5,593 nucleotides of DNA from an uncultured Flavobacteriaceae bacterium. GTDB taxonomy: Bacteria > Bacteroidota > Bacteroidia > Flavobacteriales > Flavobacteriaceae. The position numbers and the translations under genes were made by a program. Positions 1-5,447 of this stretch are shown piece by piece (the stretch's first letter is position 1; the number at the start of each line of letters is the position of its first letter). The DNA is taken from the NCBI GenBank assembly GCA_947311745.1, contig CAMZLT010000041.1, forward strand, positions 1-5,593, given 5' to 3'. Below the pieces are notes generated by a model. The model was given only the letters and a program-made list of their open reading frames with translations. It did not search any database and was not told where the DNA came from.

Positions 1-359
1 GCAAAATTTCGTTTTGCATCTAACTCACCAAACCAAGGTAACTTTTGATTTACACCAACATTAAATATTTGCGAACCAACTCGTGTTTCTGGTGTAAGTA
101 CAAATCCTTCTGCATTAAATGTGGTATTTTCATAACTTGCAACTTCATTTGCTTTTTCTTTTTCTAAGTCGTATAAAGCACTTTGCACTTTAATATCGGA
201 ATTATTTTCTATTGCGACATCTATATAATCTTTTAGTGTCTGACTATAAGTGAAAATTGAAAAGTGAAAAATAAAAAATAATCCAATTATTTTTCTCAAT
301 GAAAAGTGAAAAGTGAAAAGTGAAAAATTTAATTTTACTATGTTTTTAATTATATCCAT
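1..359 (-). CDS. TolC/CusC-type outer membrane efflux channel, N-terminal part (runs off left edge)
   Basis: This is the first 119 codons of an outer-membrane efflux protein, the exit duct that pairs with an RND pump. Residues 22-39 form a basic-then-hydrophobic signal sequence (RKIIGLFF...FTYS), with likely cleavage before Q40. The mature start TLKDYIDVAIENNSDIK is typical of the first helix of OEP-family proteins. Around residues 101-117, VNQKLPWFGELDAKR matches the 'Q.fPWfG.l.ak' signature common in Bacteroidota CusC-like channels. The gene lies 52 bases downstream of the pump gene on the same strand with no terminator between, so it is almost certainly in the same operon. The start is uncertain. 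ATG at 359 gives a 20-residue extension encoded largely by a GAAAAGT repeat, while TTG at 299 would begin directly with LRKIIG, a normal signal peptide. No Shine-Dalgarno sequence helps to decide. Family assignment is by eye. Confidence 0.88.
   Translation of the reverse strand, partial: MDIIKNIVKLNFSLFTFHFSLRKIIGLFFIFHFSIFTYSQTLKDYIDVAIENNSDIKVQSALYDLEKEKANEVASYENTTFNAEGFVLTPETRVGSQIFNVGVNQKLPWFGELDAKRNF
250..272. repeat. Second, degenerate GAAAAGT cluster
   Basis: The units GAAAATT, GAAAAGT and GAAAAAT lie in tandem (252-272), 28 bases from the better-preserved cluster. They sit inside the hydrophobic core of the signal peptide, encoding roughly residues 30-36 on the minus strand. The two clusters probably share an origin, but that is inference from unit similarity alone. 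Confidence 0.7.
301..328. repeat. Tandem 7-bp repeat GAAAAGT (four units)
   Basis: Three perfect GAAAAGT units (301-321) are followed by one variant, GAAAAAT (322-328). On the minus strand the repeat reads TTTTCAC and encodes the F/S/T/H-rich residues 11-20 of the channel protein if translation starts at ATG 359. Seven is not a multiple of three, so gain or loss of one unit would shift that frame. Confidence 0.9.
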
Positions 360-389
360 TATAATTTTTATTTTTAGTTTTTATTGTGC

Positions 390-425
390 ATAACTTTATA
401 ATTCATAACTCTTAATTCTTAATTT
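390..425. repeat. Degenerate heptamer repeat WTAAYTY over the cusA stop codon
   Basis: The units ATAACTT, TATAATTC (8 bases), ATAACTC, TTAATTC and TTAATTT run end to end. The pump stop codon (412-414, TAA on the minus strand) and the last codons of its lysine-rich tail (LKIKN) lie inside the array. It shares a 7-base period with the GAAAAGT repeat 60 bases away, but the unit is different. Confidence 0.65.
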
Positions 426-3400
426 TCAACTCCTTACTCCAACTGTACAAAACAGGTACAACAAATAATGTAATAAGTGCTACTAACATTCCTCCGAAAC
501 TTGGTATTGCCATCGGAATCATAATATCACTACCACGACCTGTACTTGTTAAAACAGGCAATAAAGCCAAAATAGTGGTTGCTGTTGTCATTAAACAAGG
601 TCGGATTCGTTTTTGACCAGCTTCAAGTACTGCTTTTCGGATTTCTTTTTTAGTTTTTGGATTATTTTCTTCAAAAATTTGTGTTAAATAAGTTGCCATT
701 ACCACACCATCATCGGTTGCAATTCCAAATAAAGCAATAAAACCAACCCAAACAGCAACACTTAGATTTACTGTTTTAATTTGAAATAATTCACGTAAGT
801 TTAATCCGAAAATATCAATATTTAAAAACCACGATTCGCCATATAACCCAATCATAATAAAACCACCTGCAAAAGCAACTAAAATTCCTGAAAACACCAT
901 TAAAGTTGTGGCAACCGATTTGAATTGAAAATACAGAATTAAAAATATTACCAATAAAGCCAATGGTACAACGATACTCAAGGTTTTTTCTGCTCGGATT
1001 TGATTTTCGTAAGTTCCTGTAAATTGGTAATTTATTCCTTTCGGAATTTTAAGTTCGCCACGTTCAACAGCTCTATTGATTGCATCTTGTGCACGTTCGA
1101 CAACCGTTACTTCTGCTTCGCCATCTTCTTTATCAAACAATACATAACCAATTAAAAAGGTATCTTCACTTTTAATCATTTGTGGTCCTTGTTCGTATTT
1201 TATGCTTACGACTTCTTTAAGCGGAATGGTACTGCCATTTTTTAAAGGAACTAAAATATTTTCAATGTCTTTAGGGCTGGTACGTAATTCACGAGGATAG
1301 CGAATACGAACGCCATATCGTTCACGACCTTCTACGGTTTGTGTTAGTATTTTACCTCCAATAGTAACTTCTAAAACATCTTGTACATCTTTTATTGAAA
1401 GTCCGTATTTTGCAATTTTACTTCGGTTAATATCCAATAATAAATATGGTTTTCCTACAATTCTATCAGCAAAAACAGCTTCTTTTTTTACGCCTTTAAT
1501 CTGTTTTAGAATTTTTTCTAATTCTTTACCAAAAGCTTCAATTTTGTTTAAATCTTGTCCTTTTACTTTAATTCCCATAGGAGCACGCATACCTGTTTGC
1601 AACATAACCAAACGCGTTTCTATAGGCTGCAATTTCGGAGCAGAAGTAACACCAGGTAATTTGGTTACTTTTACAATTTCATTCCAAATATCATCTGCGG
1701 ATTTTATGTGTTTACGCCAATTTCTAAAATACGTACCGTTTGTATCTAAAATTAATTCCGATTTATCGATTTTAGTACCACTTGTAATAAATTTCCCTTT
1801 ATTTGTTTGGAATAAACCATCGGAATTTGTTTTGAATTTTAAGCGTTTTCCGTTAGCATCAATTTTGTATTCAGGATAATAGTTAATTACATTTTCGTAC
1901 ATAGAAAGTGGTGCAGGATCTAATGCACTTTCTACACGACCAGATTTACCTACAACGGTTTCAATTTCCGGAATTGTAGCAACTGCTATGTCTAGTTGTT
2001 GTAAAACGCGTTTGTTTTCGGCAATTCCTGCGTGTGGTAAAGAGGTTGGCATAAGTAAAAACGAACCTTCATTTAAAGAAGGCATAAACTCTTTTCCGAT
2101 AGTACTCCAAACGCTAAATCCTAAATAAATAATAAACGAAGGGATTAATAGAAAAACAACTTTATTATCTAATGCCCAAGCCAAAATTTGTGCATAGTAT
2201 TTTTGAAAAACATAAAAAAATCCTAATAAACCAAAAGCAACAATACTCACAAAAATTATATTAGAAAACATAGAATAATCTACTCCTAATGGTCTCCAAT
2301 ATACACTTAATAAAAAGGTTATCGCTATTGCGGAAATTAATACATTTACATAATTAGCCTTAGTTTCTGAAAGGATGTTTTGGTGTTTTAAAATACTCGA
2401 TATACCAAAACCTATTAATACAAAAGCCATATTATAACCAATAAATACTGCATAAACACCAAAAATAATTAGTGCCATATTAAGTAGTAAACCAAATTTC
2501 TTTTTAGGTGATTTTAAACCAAAAATCCAAGCTGCAAAAGGCGGAATTAAAAATAATGCTACAATTACCGAAGCAGTTAACGCCATTGTTTTTGTTGCTG
2601 CTAATGGTCTAAATAATTTTCCTTCGGAACCAATCATAGTAAATACAGGTATAAAACTTACTATTGTAGTTGCAACTGCTGTAATAATTGCTCCTGAAAC
2701 TTCTTTAGTTGCATTGTAAACAACAGTATTAATGCTTAAATTTTCATTTTTAGTTTTCAGTTCATCTAAGTGTCGTATGATGTTTTCGGTAAGTATTACG
2801 CCGACATCGACCATTGTTCCGATAGCAATCGCAATTCCCGAAAGGGCAACGATATTTGCATCTACACCAAATGCTTTCATACCAATAAAAACCATTAATA
2901 CTGCAACTGGCAATAAGCCTGAAATTAATGCAGAAACTCTAAGGTTAAAAACCATCATTACAATTACTAAAATGGTAATTAATATTTCTAAAGTTAAGGC
3001 TTCATCTAATGTGTGTAAGGTTTCTTTAATTAAAATAGAACGATCGTAAAATGGTACAATAGTTAATTGCGAAACACGACCATCTTTTAGTGTTTTACTT
3101 GGCAAACCTGTACTAATTTCAAGGATTTGTTTTTTAACATTTTGAATTACTTCCATAGGATTTGCACCATATCTTGCAACGACAACACCTCCGACAACCT
3201 CTGCTCCTTCTTTATCTAAAACACCACGTCGCTGTGCTGGACCAAGAGTAACTTTGGCTACATCTTTTAGTAATATTGGTGTTAAGTTATTAGATGTAAT
3301 TGGCGACTCTTCTAAATCTTGAATGCTTTTTATATAACCAAGACCTCTAACTAAGTATTCTACTTGATTAATTTCGATGGTTTTTGCACCAATATCTTTA

Positions 3401-4095
3401 TTAGATTTTCTAACCGTATTTACAACTTGTTGTAGCGAAACTCCGTATTCTTTTAATAAATCAGGATTAATATCTACTTGATATTCTTGCACAAATCCAC
3501 CAATACTTGCAACTTCAGAAACACCACTTGCCGAGGATAATGCATATTTTACATAATAATCTTGTATGCTACGTAATTCGTGTAAATCCCAACCACCTGT
3601 TACGTTTCCGTTGGCATCTCTACCTTCTAATGTGTACCAGAATACTTGTCCTAAACCAGTAGCATCTGGACCTAAACTTGGTTGAATACCTTCAGGAAGT
3701 AATCCTTTAGGTAAGGAATTTAATTTTTCTAAAATTCTACTTCTACTCCAATAAAATTCTATGTTTTCTTCAAAAATAATATAAATAGAGGAAAAACCAA
3801 AAGCAGAGGAGCTACGTATCGTTTTTACGCCAGGAATTCCAAGTAAAGATGTAGTTAACGGATAGGTTATTTGATCTTCAATATCTTGAGGCGAACGACC
3901 TTGCCATTTGGTAAATACAATTTGTTGGTTTTCGCCAATATCAGGTATGGCATCTACGGCTACTGGATTTCTTGGAAAATTACCTGTATTCCAATCAAAA
4001 GGAGCGGTAACAATACCTGAACCAATAAAAAGTACTATTAATAAAACAGCAACTAGCTTGTTTTCTATTAAGAATTTAATGCTTTTATCTAGCAT
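412..4095 (-). CDS. cusA: CusA/CzcA-family heavy-metal efflux RND transporter (inner-membrane pump)
   Basis: Complete 1227-residue proton-driven pump of the HME-RND family, which takes metal ions from periplasm or cytoplasm and drives them out through an adaptor and TolC channel. TM1 is at about 11-29. The first periplasmic region is about 30-364, and TM2-TM6 lie between about 365 and 525. The second periplasmic region is about 664-1035, and TM8-TM12 lie between about 1038 and 1218. The TM4 signature GIAIAIGTMVD ends at D430, the proton-relay aspartate, with E437 following; D1128/D1129 replace the TM10 glutamate of E. coli CusA. Aligned by eye, two of the three Cu(I)-binding methionines are kept (M732 in PAPLSM, M831 in VMLQTG), but the third is I916. 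The protein is about 180 residues longer than E. coli CusA. It carries an extra hydrophobic block at about 533-630 and an insert of about 50 residues near 745-795. The Met pattern favours Cu/Ag over the Zn/Co/Cd of CzcA, but substrate is not proven. Confidence 0.97.
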   Translation of the reverse strand: MLDKSIKFLIENKLVAVLLIVLFIGSGIVTAPFDWNTGNFPRNPVAVDAIPDIGENQQIVFTKWQGRSPQDIEDQITYPLTTSLLGIPGVKTIRSSSAFGFSSIYIIFEENIEFYWSRSRILEKLNSLPKGLLPEGIQPSLGPDATGLGQVFWYTLEGRDANGNVTGGWDLHELRSIQDYYVKYALSSASGVSEVASIGGFVQEYQVDINPDLLKEYGVSLQQVVNTVRKSNKDIGAKTIEINQVEYLVRGLGYIKSIQDLEESPITSNNLTPILLKDVAKVTLGPAQRRGVLDKEGAEVVGGVVVARYGANPMEVIQNVKKQILEISTGLPSKTLKDGRVSQLTIVPFYDRSILIKETLHTLDEALTLEILITILVIVMMVFNLRVSALISGLLPVAVLMVFIGMKAFGVDANIVALSGIAIAIGTMVDVGVILTENIIRHLDELKTKNENLSINTVVYNATKEVSGAIITAVATTIVSFIPVFTMIGSEGKLFRPLAATKTMALTASVIVALFLIPPFAAWIFGLKSPKKKFGLLLNMALIIFGVYAVFIGYNMAFVLIGFGISSILKHQNILSETKANYVNVLISAIAITFLLSVYWRPLGVDYSMFSNIIFVSIVAFGLLGFFYVFQKYYAQILAWALDNKVVFLLIPSFIIYLGFSVWSTIGKEFMPSLNEGSFLLMPTSLPHAGIAENKRVLQQLDIAVATIPEIETVVGKSGRVESALDPAPLSMYENVINYYPEYKIDANGKRLKFKTNSDGLFQTNKGKFITSGTKIDKSELILDTNGTYFRNWRKHIKSADDIWNEIVKVTKLPGVTSAPKLQPIETRLVMLQTGMRAPMGIKVKGQDLNKIEAFGKELEKILKQIKGVKKEAVFADRIVGKPYLLLDINRSKIAKYGLSIKDVQDVLEVTIGGKILTQTVEGRERYGVRIRYPRELRTSPKDIENILVPLKNGSTIPLKEVVSIKYEQGPQMIKSEDTFLIGYVLFDKEDGEAEVTVVERAQDAINRAVERGELKIPKGINYQFTGTYENQIRAEKTLSIVVPLALLVIFLILYFQFKSVATTLMVFSGILVAFAGGFIMIGLYGESWFLNIDIFGLNLRELFQIKTVNLSVAVWVGFIALFGIATDDGVVMATYLTQIFEENNPKTKKEIRKAVLEAGQKRIRPCLMTTATTILALLPVLTSTGRGSDIMIPMAIPSFGGMLVALITLFVVPVLYSWSKELKIKN

Positions 4096-4131
4096 AGTAT
4101 TTGAATTTGAAAAATTATAAATTTTGAAAAA

Positions 4132-4208
4132 TAAAATAGGAATTATCGCAATTTTGAAAAATTAAATTTTGATAATACATTTGCTTTTATACTAAAATGG
4201 GAATTATC
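4132..4208. repeat. Pair of 16-bp direct repeats upstream of cusA
   Basis: TAAAATAGGAATTATC (4132-4147) and TAAAATGGGAATTATC (4193-4208) match at 15 of 16 positions and start 61 bases apart. They lie in the 142-base gap between the small-protein gene and cusA. The same gap holds three copies of TTTGAAAAATWAWAA-like sequence near 4107, 4122 and 4152. They could be regulator sites or decayed duplications. No TAnnTTTG box is visible in this gap, so cusA is probably transcribed from the promoter of the gene upstream. Confidence 0.6.
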
Positions 4209-4237
4209 TTAGCGTAAAAAATTAAAATTTACAATAA

Positions 4238-4666
4238 TCAAATACGAAAAACTTGAAATAAAATTTGTATGTCTTTATGTACCAAAGGCGGTTCATAATC
4301 TACAAATTTAGAAATAGAAGTGGTGTTTTGATACTTTAAAACAAAGGAATATACAAAAGCTTGTATAAATAACGCTTGCGGAAAATTTAAATCTAAACTC
4401 TGTGCTTGTTGGTTATTTTCTTGTCCTTGAATTGTTGTAGAAACATCTTTACAACATGGTTCTTTTTGAATAGACGTTTCTTTTGAGTTAGATGAAACCT
4501 TTTTACACATATTCATTTCCATACCACAAGTGTCAGCACTTACAAAAAGTGTTGTATTTGCTACCTCGCCACCACATATGTGTTTGTTAACCGTAAAAGA
4601 AAACGAGGACAACAACACAATAATTGCTAGTGAAATGGATGTTGTTTTATGTAAAATTTTTTTCAT
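4238..4666 (-). CDS. HYC_CC_PP-type small secreted Cys/His/Met protein
   Basis: This is a 142-residue protein with a clear signal peptide (KK at 2-3, hydrophobic core about 11-25). It carries the pattern that names the Bacteroidota HYC_CC_PP family: KHICGG at 28-33 (HIC here instead of HYC), a Cys pair C71-C72, and a late Pro pair at 126-127 in YEPPLVHKDIQILFQ. In between lies a CGMEMNMC stretch (C47, M49, M51, M53, C54), which looks like a soft-metal ligand cluster. A second hydrophobic patch spans about 95-110. The start is the only Met before residue 49 and directly precedes the signal peptide. It lies 142 bases upstream of cusA on the same strand, which suggests a link to metal handling. 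No biochemical role for the family is known to me; periplasmic metal binding or sensing is inference. Confidence 0.87.
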   Translation of the reverse strand: MKKILHKTTSISLAIIVLLSSFSFTVNKHICGGEVANTTLFVSADTCGMEMNMCKKVSSNSKETSIQKEPCCKDVSTTIQGQENNQQAQSLDLNFPQALFIQAFVYSFVLKYQNTTSISKFVDYEPPLVHKDIQILFQVFRI

Positions 4667-4674
4667 TACTAATA

Positions 4675-4701
4675 CAAAGGTACTTTTTTTTATAAATCAA
4701 A
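4675..4701 (-). promoter_or_regulatory. Bacteroidota-type promoter of the HYC_CC_PP/cusA operon
   Basis: On the minus strand TACCTTTG (4682-4675) matches the TAnnTTTG -7 box exactly. TTTG (4701-4698) is a possible -33 box, but at 15 bases the spacing is shorter than usual. The -7 box ends only 8 bases before the ATG, so the transcript would have a leader of only about four bases. No other good box is near. Confidence 0.55.
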
Positions 4702-4734
4702 CCTCTAAAAATTTGTTAAAATTATATATTTGAC

Positions 4735-4772
4735 AAAAAATCAAGACCCAACTTAAAAAAATTGAGCCTTGA
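4735..4772 (-). terminator. Intrinsic terminator of a leftward transcript
   Basis: On the minus strand the arms TCAAGGCTCAA (4772-4762) and TTGGGTCTTGA (4751-4741) form an 11-pair stem, followed at once by six U (4740-4735). Two of the pairs are G·U. On the plus strand these positions are A·C mismatches and no T-run follows, so the element is directional. It ends a transcript coming from the right before the metal operon's own promoter. No protein gene is present to account for that transcript. Confidence 0.75.
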
Positions 4773-4781
4773 AATATTTGT

Positions 4782-4806
4782 GATAAATTTCCCTCAAAAA
4801 TTCATC
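4782..4806 (-). other. Stem-loop with UUGAGGG loop (copy 1)
   Basis: Read on the minus strand, GATGAATTT (4806-4798) pairs over nine positions with AAATTTATC (4790-4782), including one G·U, around the 7-base loop TTGAGGG. On the plus strand that G·U becomes an A·C mismatch, which favours a minus-strand RNA. The loop matches the stem-loops at 5211-5230 and 5239-5270, whose arms differ. Confidence 0.65.
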
Positions 4807-4971
4807 TATGGTAAAAAATATAGCACAAAAATACTTTTTTTTACAAAGGAAAAACATTTTGTTTTAAATTCGTTAATATCTATTTATAATCGTGTTGTTA
4901 TTTGACTAAAAACACATTTTAATTATTATTCAGACTACAAAAAAACTGAAACGCTATTTTTTATTTAATTT

Positions 4972-5163
4972 TCAAATAGTTTTATTAAAATCATAAATTC
5001 TCATAATATTTCTATACAAAGCTAAATTGCACGTCATTATAATCAATACACCTGTTTTATACAGACCATAATCAATACTATGCTTGGATACTCTCAGAAC
5101 TGCACTACATTAAACACTAACATACATTTTAACTTTTCGTAACGAAAAACTTTGTGGATTCAT
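4972..5163 (-). pseudogene. Possible broken small ORF (one internal stop)
   Basis: From ATG at 5163 a frame of 64 codons reads MNPQSFSLRKVKMYVSV, then a TAA stop. It then continues in the same frame for 45 codons (CSAVLRVSKHSIDYGLY..., ending YDFNKTI) to a TGA at 4974-4972. Such AT-rich DNA would normally contain several stops over this length, so this may be the remnant of a gene. I do not recognise the family. Its hydrophobic and basic tail loosely resembles the C-terminus of a transposase, but I cannot support that. It may also be a chance frame inside a noncoding RNA. Confidence 0.25.
5039..5078. repeat. 11-bp direct repeat ATAATCAATAC
   Basis: Perfect copies at 5039-5049 and 5068-5078 flank an 18-base spacer that contains a CTGT...ACAG inverted pair. 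The repeats start 29 bases apart. The purpose is unknown; a binding site or a remnant duplication are both possible. Confidence 0.5.
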
Positions 5164-5172
5164 GCTTTACAT

Positions 5173-5204
5173 AAAAAAGCTGTTTTGAAAACAAAACAGC
5201 TTTT
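5173..5204 (-). terminator. Intrinsic terminator, perfect 13-bp stem
   Basis: AAAAGCTGTTTTG (5175-5187) and CAAAACAGCTTTT (5192-5204) form a perfect stem with loop AAAA. On the minus strand the final GC is followed by six U (5178-5173). On the plus strand it is followed by only four, so leftward termination is favoured, though it may work both ways. It would end the RNA that begins near 5311. Confidence 0.75.
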
Positions 5205-5210
5205 ATCAAT

Positions 5211-5230
5211 AGAATTCCCCTCAAAATTCT
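5211..5230 (-). other. Stem-loop with UUGAGGGG loop (copy 2)
   Basis: AGAATT (5211-5216) and AATTCT (5225-5230) form a perfect 6-bp stem. The 8-base loop reads TTGAGGGG on the minus strand and CCCCTCAA on the plus strand. It lies 6 bases before the terminator in the leftward direction. Confidence 0.65.
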
Positions 5231-5238
5231 AATTATAA

Positions 5239-5270
5239 AATAAGTAATATCCCCTCAAATTTTACTTATT
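5239..5270 (-). other. Stem-loop with UUUGAGGGG loop (copy 3)
   Basis: AATAAGTAA (5239-5247) and TTACTTATT (5262-5270) form a perfect 9-bp stem. The 14-base loop, read on the minus strand, contains TTTGAGGGGATA. The stem sequence is unrelated to copy 2, while the loop is the same. Confidence 0.65.
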
Positions 5271-5276
5271 AAAAAA

Positions 5277-5311
5277 ATCACTCATAATTAATAATAATTA
5301 TTTTTTGTGAT
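5277..5311 (-). other. Hairpin at 5' end of the candidate RNA, followed by a T-run
   Basis: ATCAC (5277-5281) and GTGAT (5307-5311) pair, and an inner TAATTA/TAATTA stem (5285-5290, 5295-5300) closes a 4-base loop. On the minus strand seven T (5277-5271) follow directly. It may cap the RNA's 5' end or act as a weak early terminator. It is A/T-rich, so chance pairing is possible. Confidence 0.4.
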
Positions 5312-5314
5312 ATA

Positions 5315-5322
5315 CAAATATA
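5315..5322 (-). promoter_or_regulatory. TAnnTTTG -7 box reading leftward
   Basis: TATATTTG on the minus strand matches the Bacteroidota -7 consensus and would place a start near 5311, at the base of the first hairpin. No clear TTTG -33 box is seen 17-23 bases upstream, which limits confidence. Confidence 0.4.
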
Positions 5323-5432
5323 CCAAGATTACATTATTTATATTATCATGAAGTATCTATATATCTGTATTATAAGTGTTTTTTTATAATTTGAAGTATA
5401 GATGACGTATAATATATTAGTTAATAATATCA

Positions 5433-5440
5433 TATATTTG
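5433..5440 (+). promoter_or_regulatory. TAnnTTTG -7 box of the plus-strand gene
   Basis: TATATTTG matches the consensus and ends 7 bases before the ATG at 5448, so the leader would be only a few bases. An ATATTA/TAATAT inverted pair (5414-5430) lies just upstream and could be an operator or chance in A/T-rich DNA. No -33 TTTG is seen at normal spacing. Confidence 0.45.
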
Positions 5441-5447
5441 CAACACC

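Larger units (their letters stand above)
4735..4822 (-). ncRNA. Candidate small RNA ending at the 4735 terminator
   Basis: A TATTTTTG box (4833-4826, minus strand) fits TAnnTTTG and would start an RNA near 4822, about 88 bases long. The RNA would contain the GAGGG-loop stem-loop at 4806-4782 and the terminator at 4772-4735. No open frame is apparent in it. The box has no well-placed -33 partner, and the region is so A/T-rich that the match may be chance. The RNA could instead be the 3' end of a longer transcript from 5311. The terminator is firm; the 5' end is a guess. Confidence 0.4.
4807..5172. other. Long stretch without an intact gene
   Basis: No intact gene, tRNA or rRNA is recognised here. 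The part from about 4840 to 4980 is almost pure A/T with no clear structure. The part from about 5030 to 5163 is less A/T-rich and holds a broken reading frame (5163-4972), an 11-bp direct repeat (5039-5078) and a small hairpin with TTTTCG/CGAAAA arms (5134-5148). The stretch may be decayed coding DNA or part of a long untranslated RNA. Confidence 0.5.
5173..5311 (-). ncRNA. Candidate small RNA with two GAGGGG-loop hairpins
   Basis: This is a leftward RNA of about 139 bases. It is bounded by a perfect TAnnTTTG box (5322-5315) and the 13-bp-stem terminator (5204-5173). In order it holds a 5' hairpin (5311-5277) followed by a T-run, a 9-bp stem-loop (5270-5239), a 6-bp stem-loop (5230-5211) and the terminator. 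Both middle loops show TTTGAGGGG. No credible open frame was seen. The same loop recurs in the candidate RNA at 4735-4822, which suggests two related RNAs or one interrupted transcript. It does not match any structured RNA class that I can identify from sequence alone. Confidence 0.5.

Noticed and set aside
1544..1879. Plus-strand open frame of 111 codons
   Set aside because: It lies fully antisense to the conserved pump gene and shows no family features.
2732..3049. Plus-strand open frame of 105 codons
   Set aside because: Antisense shadow of the pump's transmembrane region; Thr/Ile-rich composition reflects the opposite strand.
3908..4120. Plus-strand open frame of 70 codons
   Set aside because: Antisense to the pump's N-terminus, with no promoter or recognisable product.
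4214..4232. Palindrome GTAAA...TTTAC after the HYC_CC_PP gene as a terminator
   Set aside because: Only five outer pairs, no GC in the core and no following T-run in the leftward direction; read-through into cusA is more likely.
4530..4733. Plus-strand open frame of 67 codons
   Set aside because: Overlaps the signal-peptide and Cys region of the HYC_CC_PP gene on the other strand; the latter has clear family motifs.
4782..5270. CsrA/RsmA-sponge RNA (repeated GGA in loops)
   Set aside because: The loops contain GGGGA or GGGA, but CsrA is generally lacking in this phylum and the loop lacks the usual A-N-GGA context in all copies.
4782..5270. CRISPR array
   Set aside because: Repeats are only about 8-12 bases, unevenly spaced, and flanked by pairing arms; no spacers or cas genes.
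4735..5311. tmRNA, RNase P RNA, SRP RNA or a tRNA in the spacer
   Set aside because: None of the conserved core sequences or a cloverleaf could be found on either strand.
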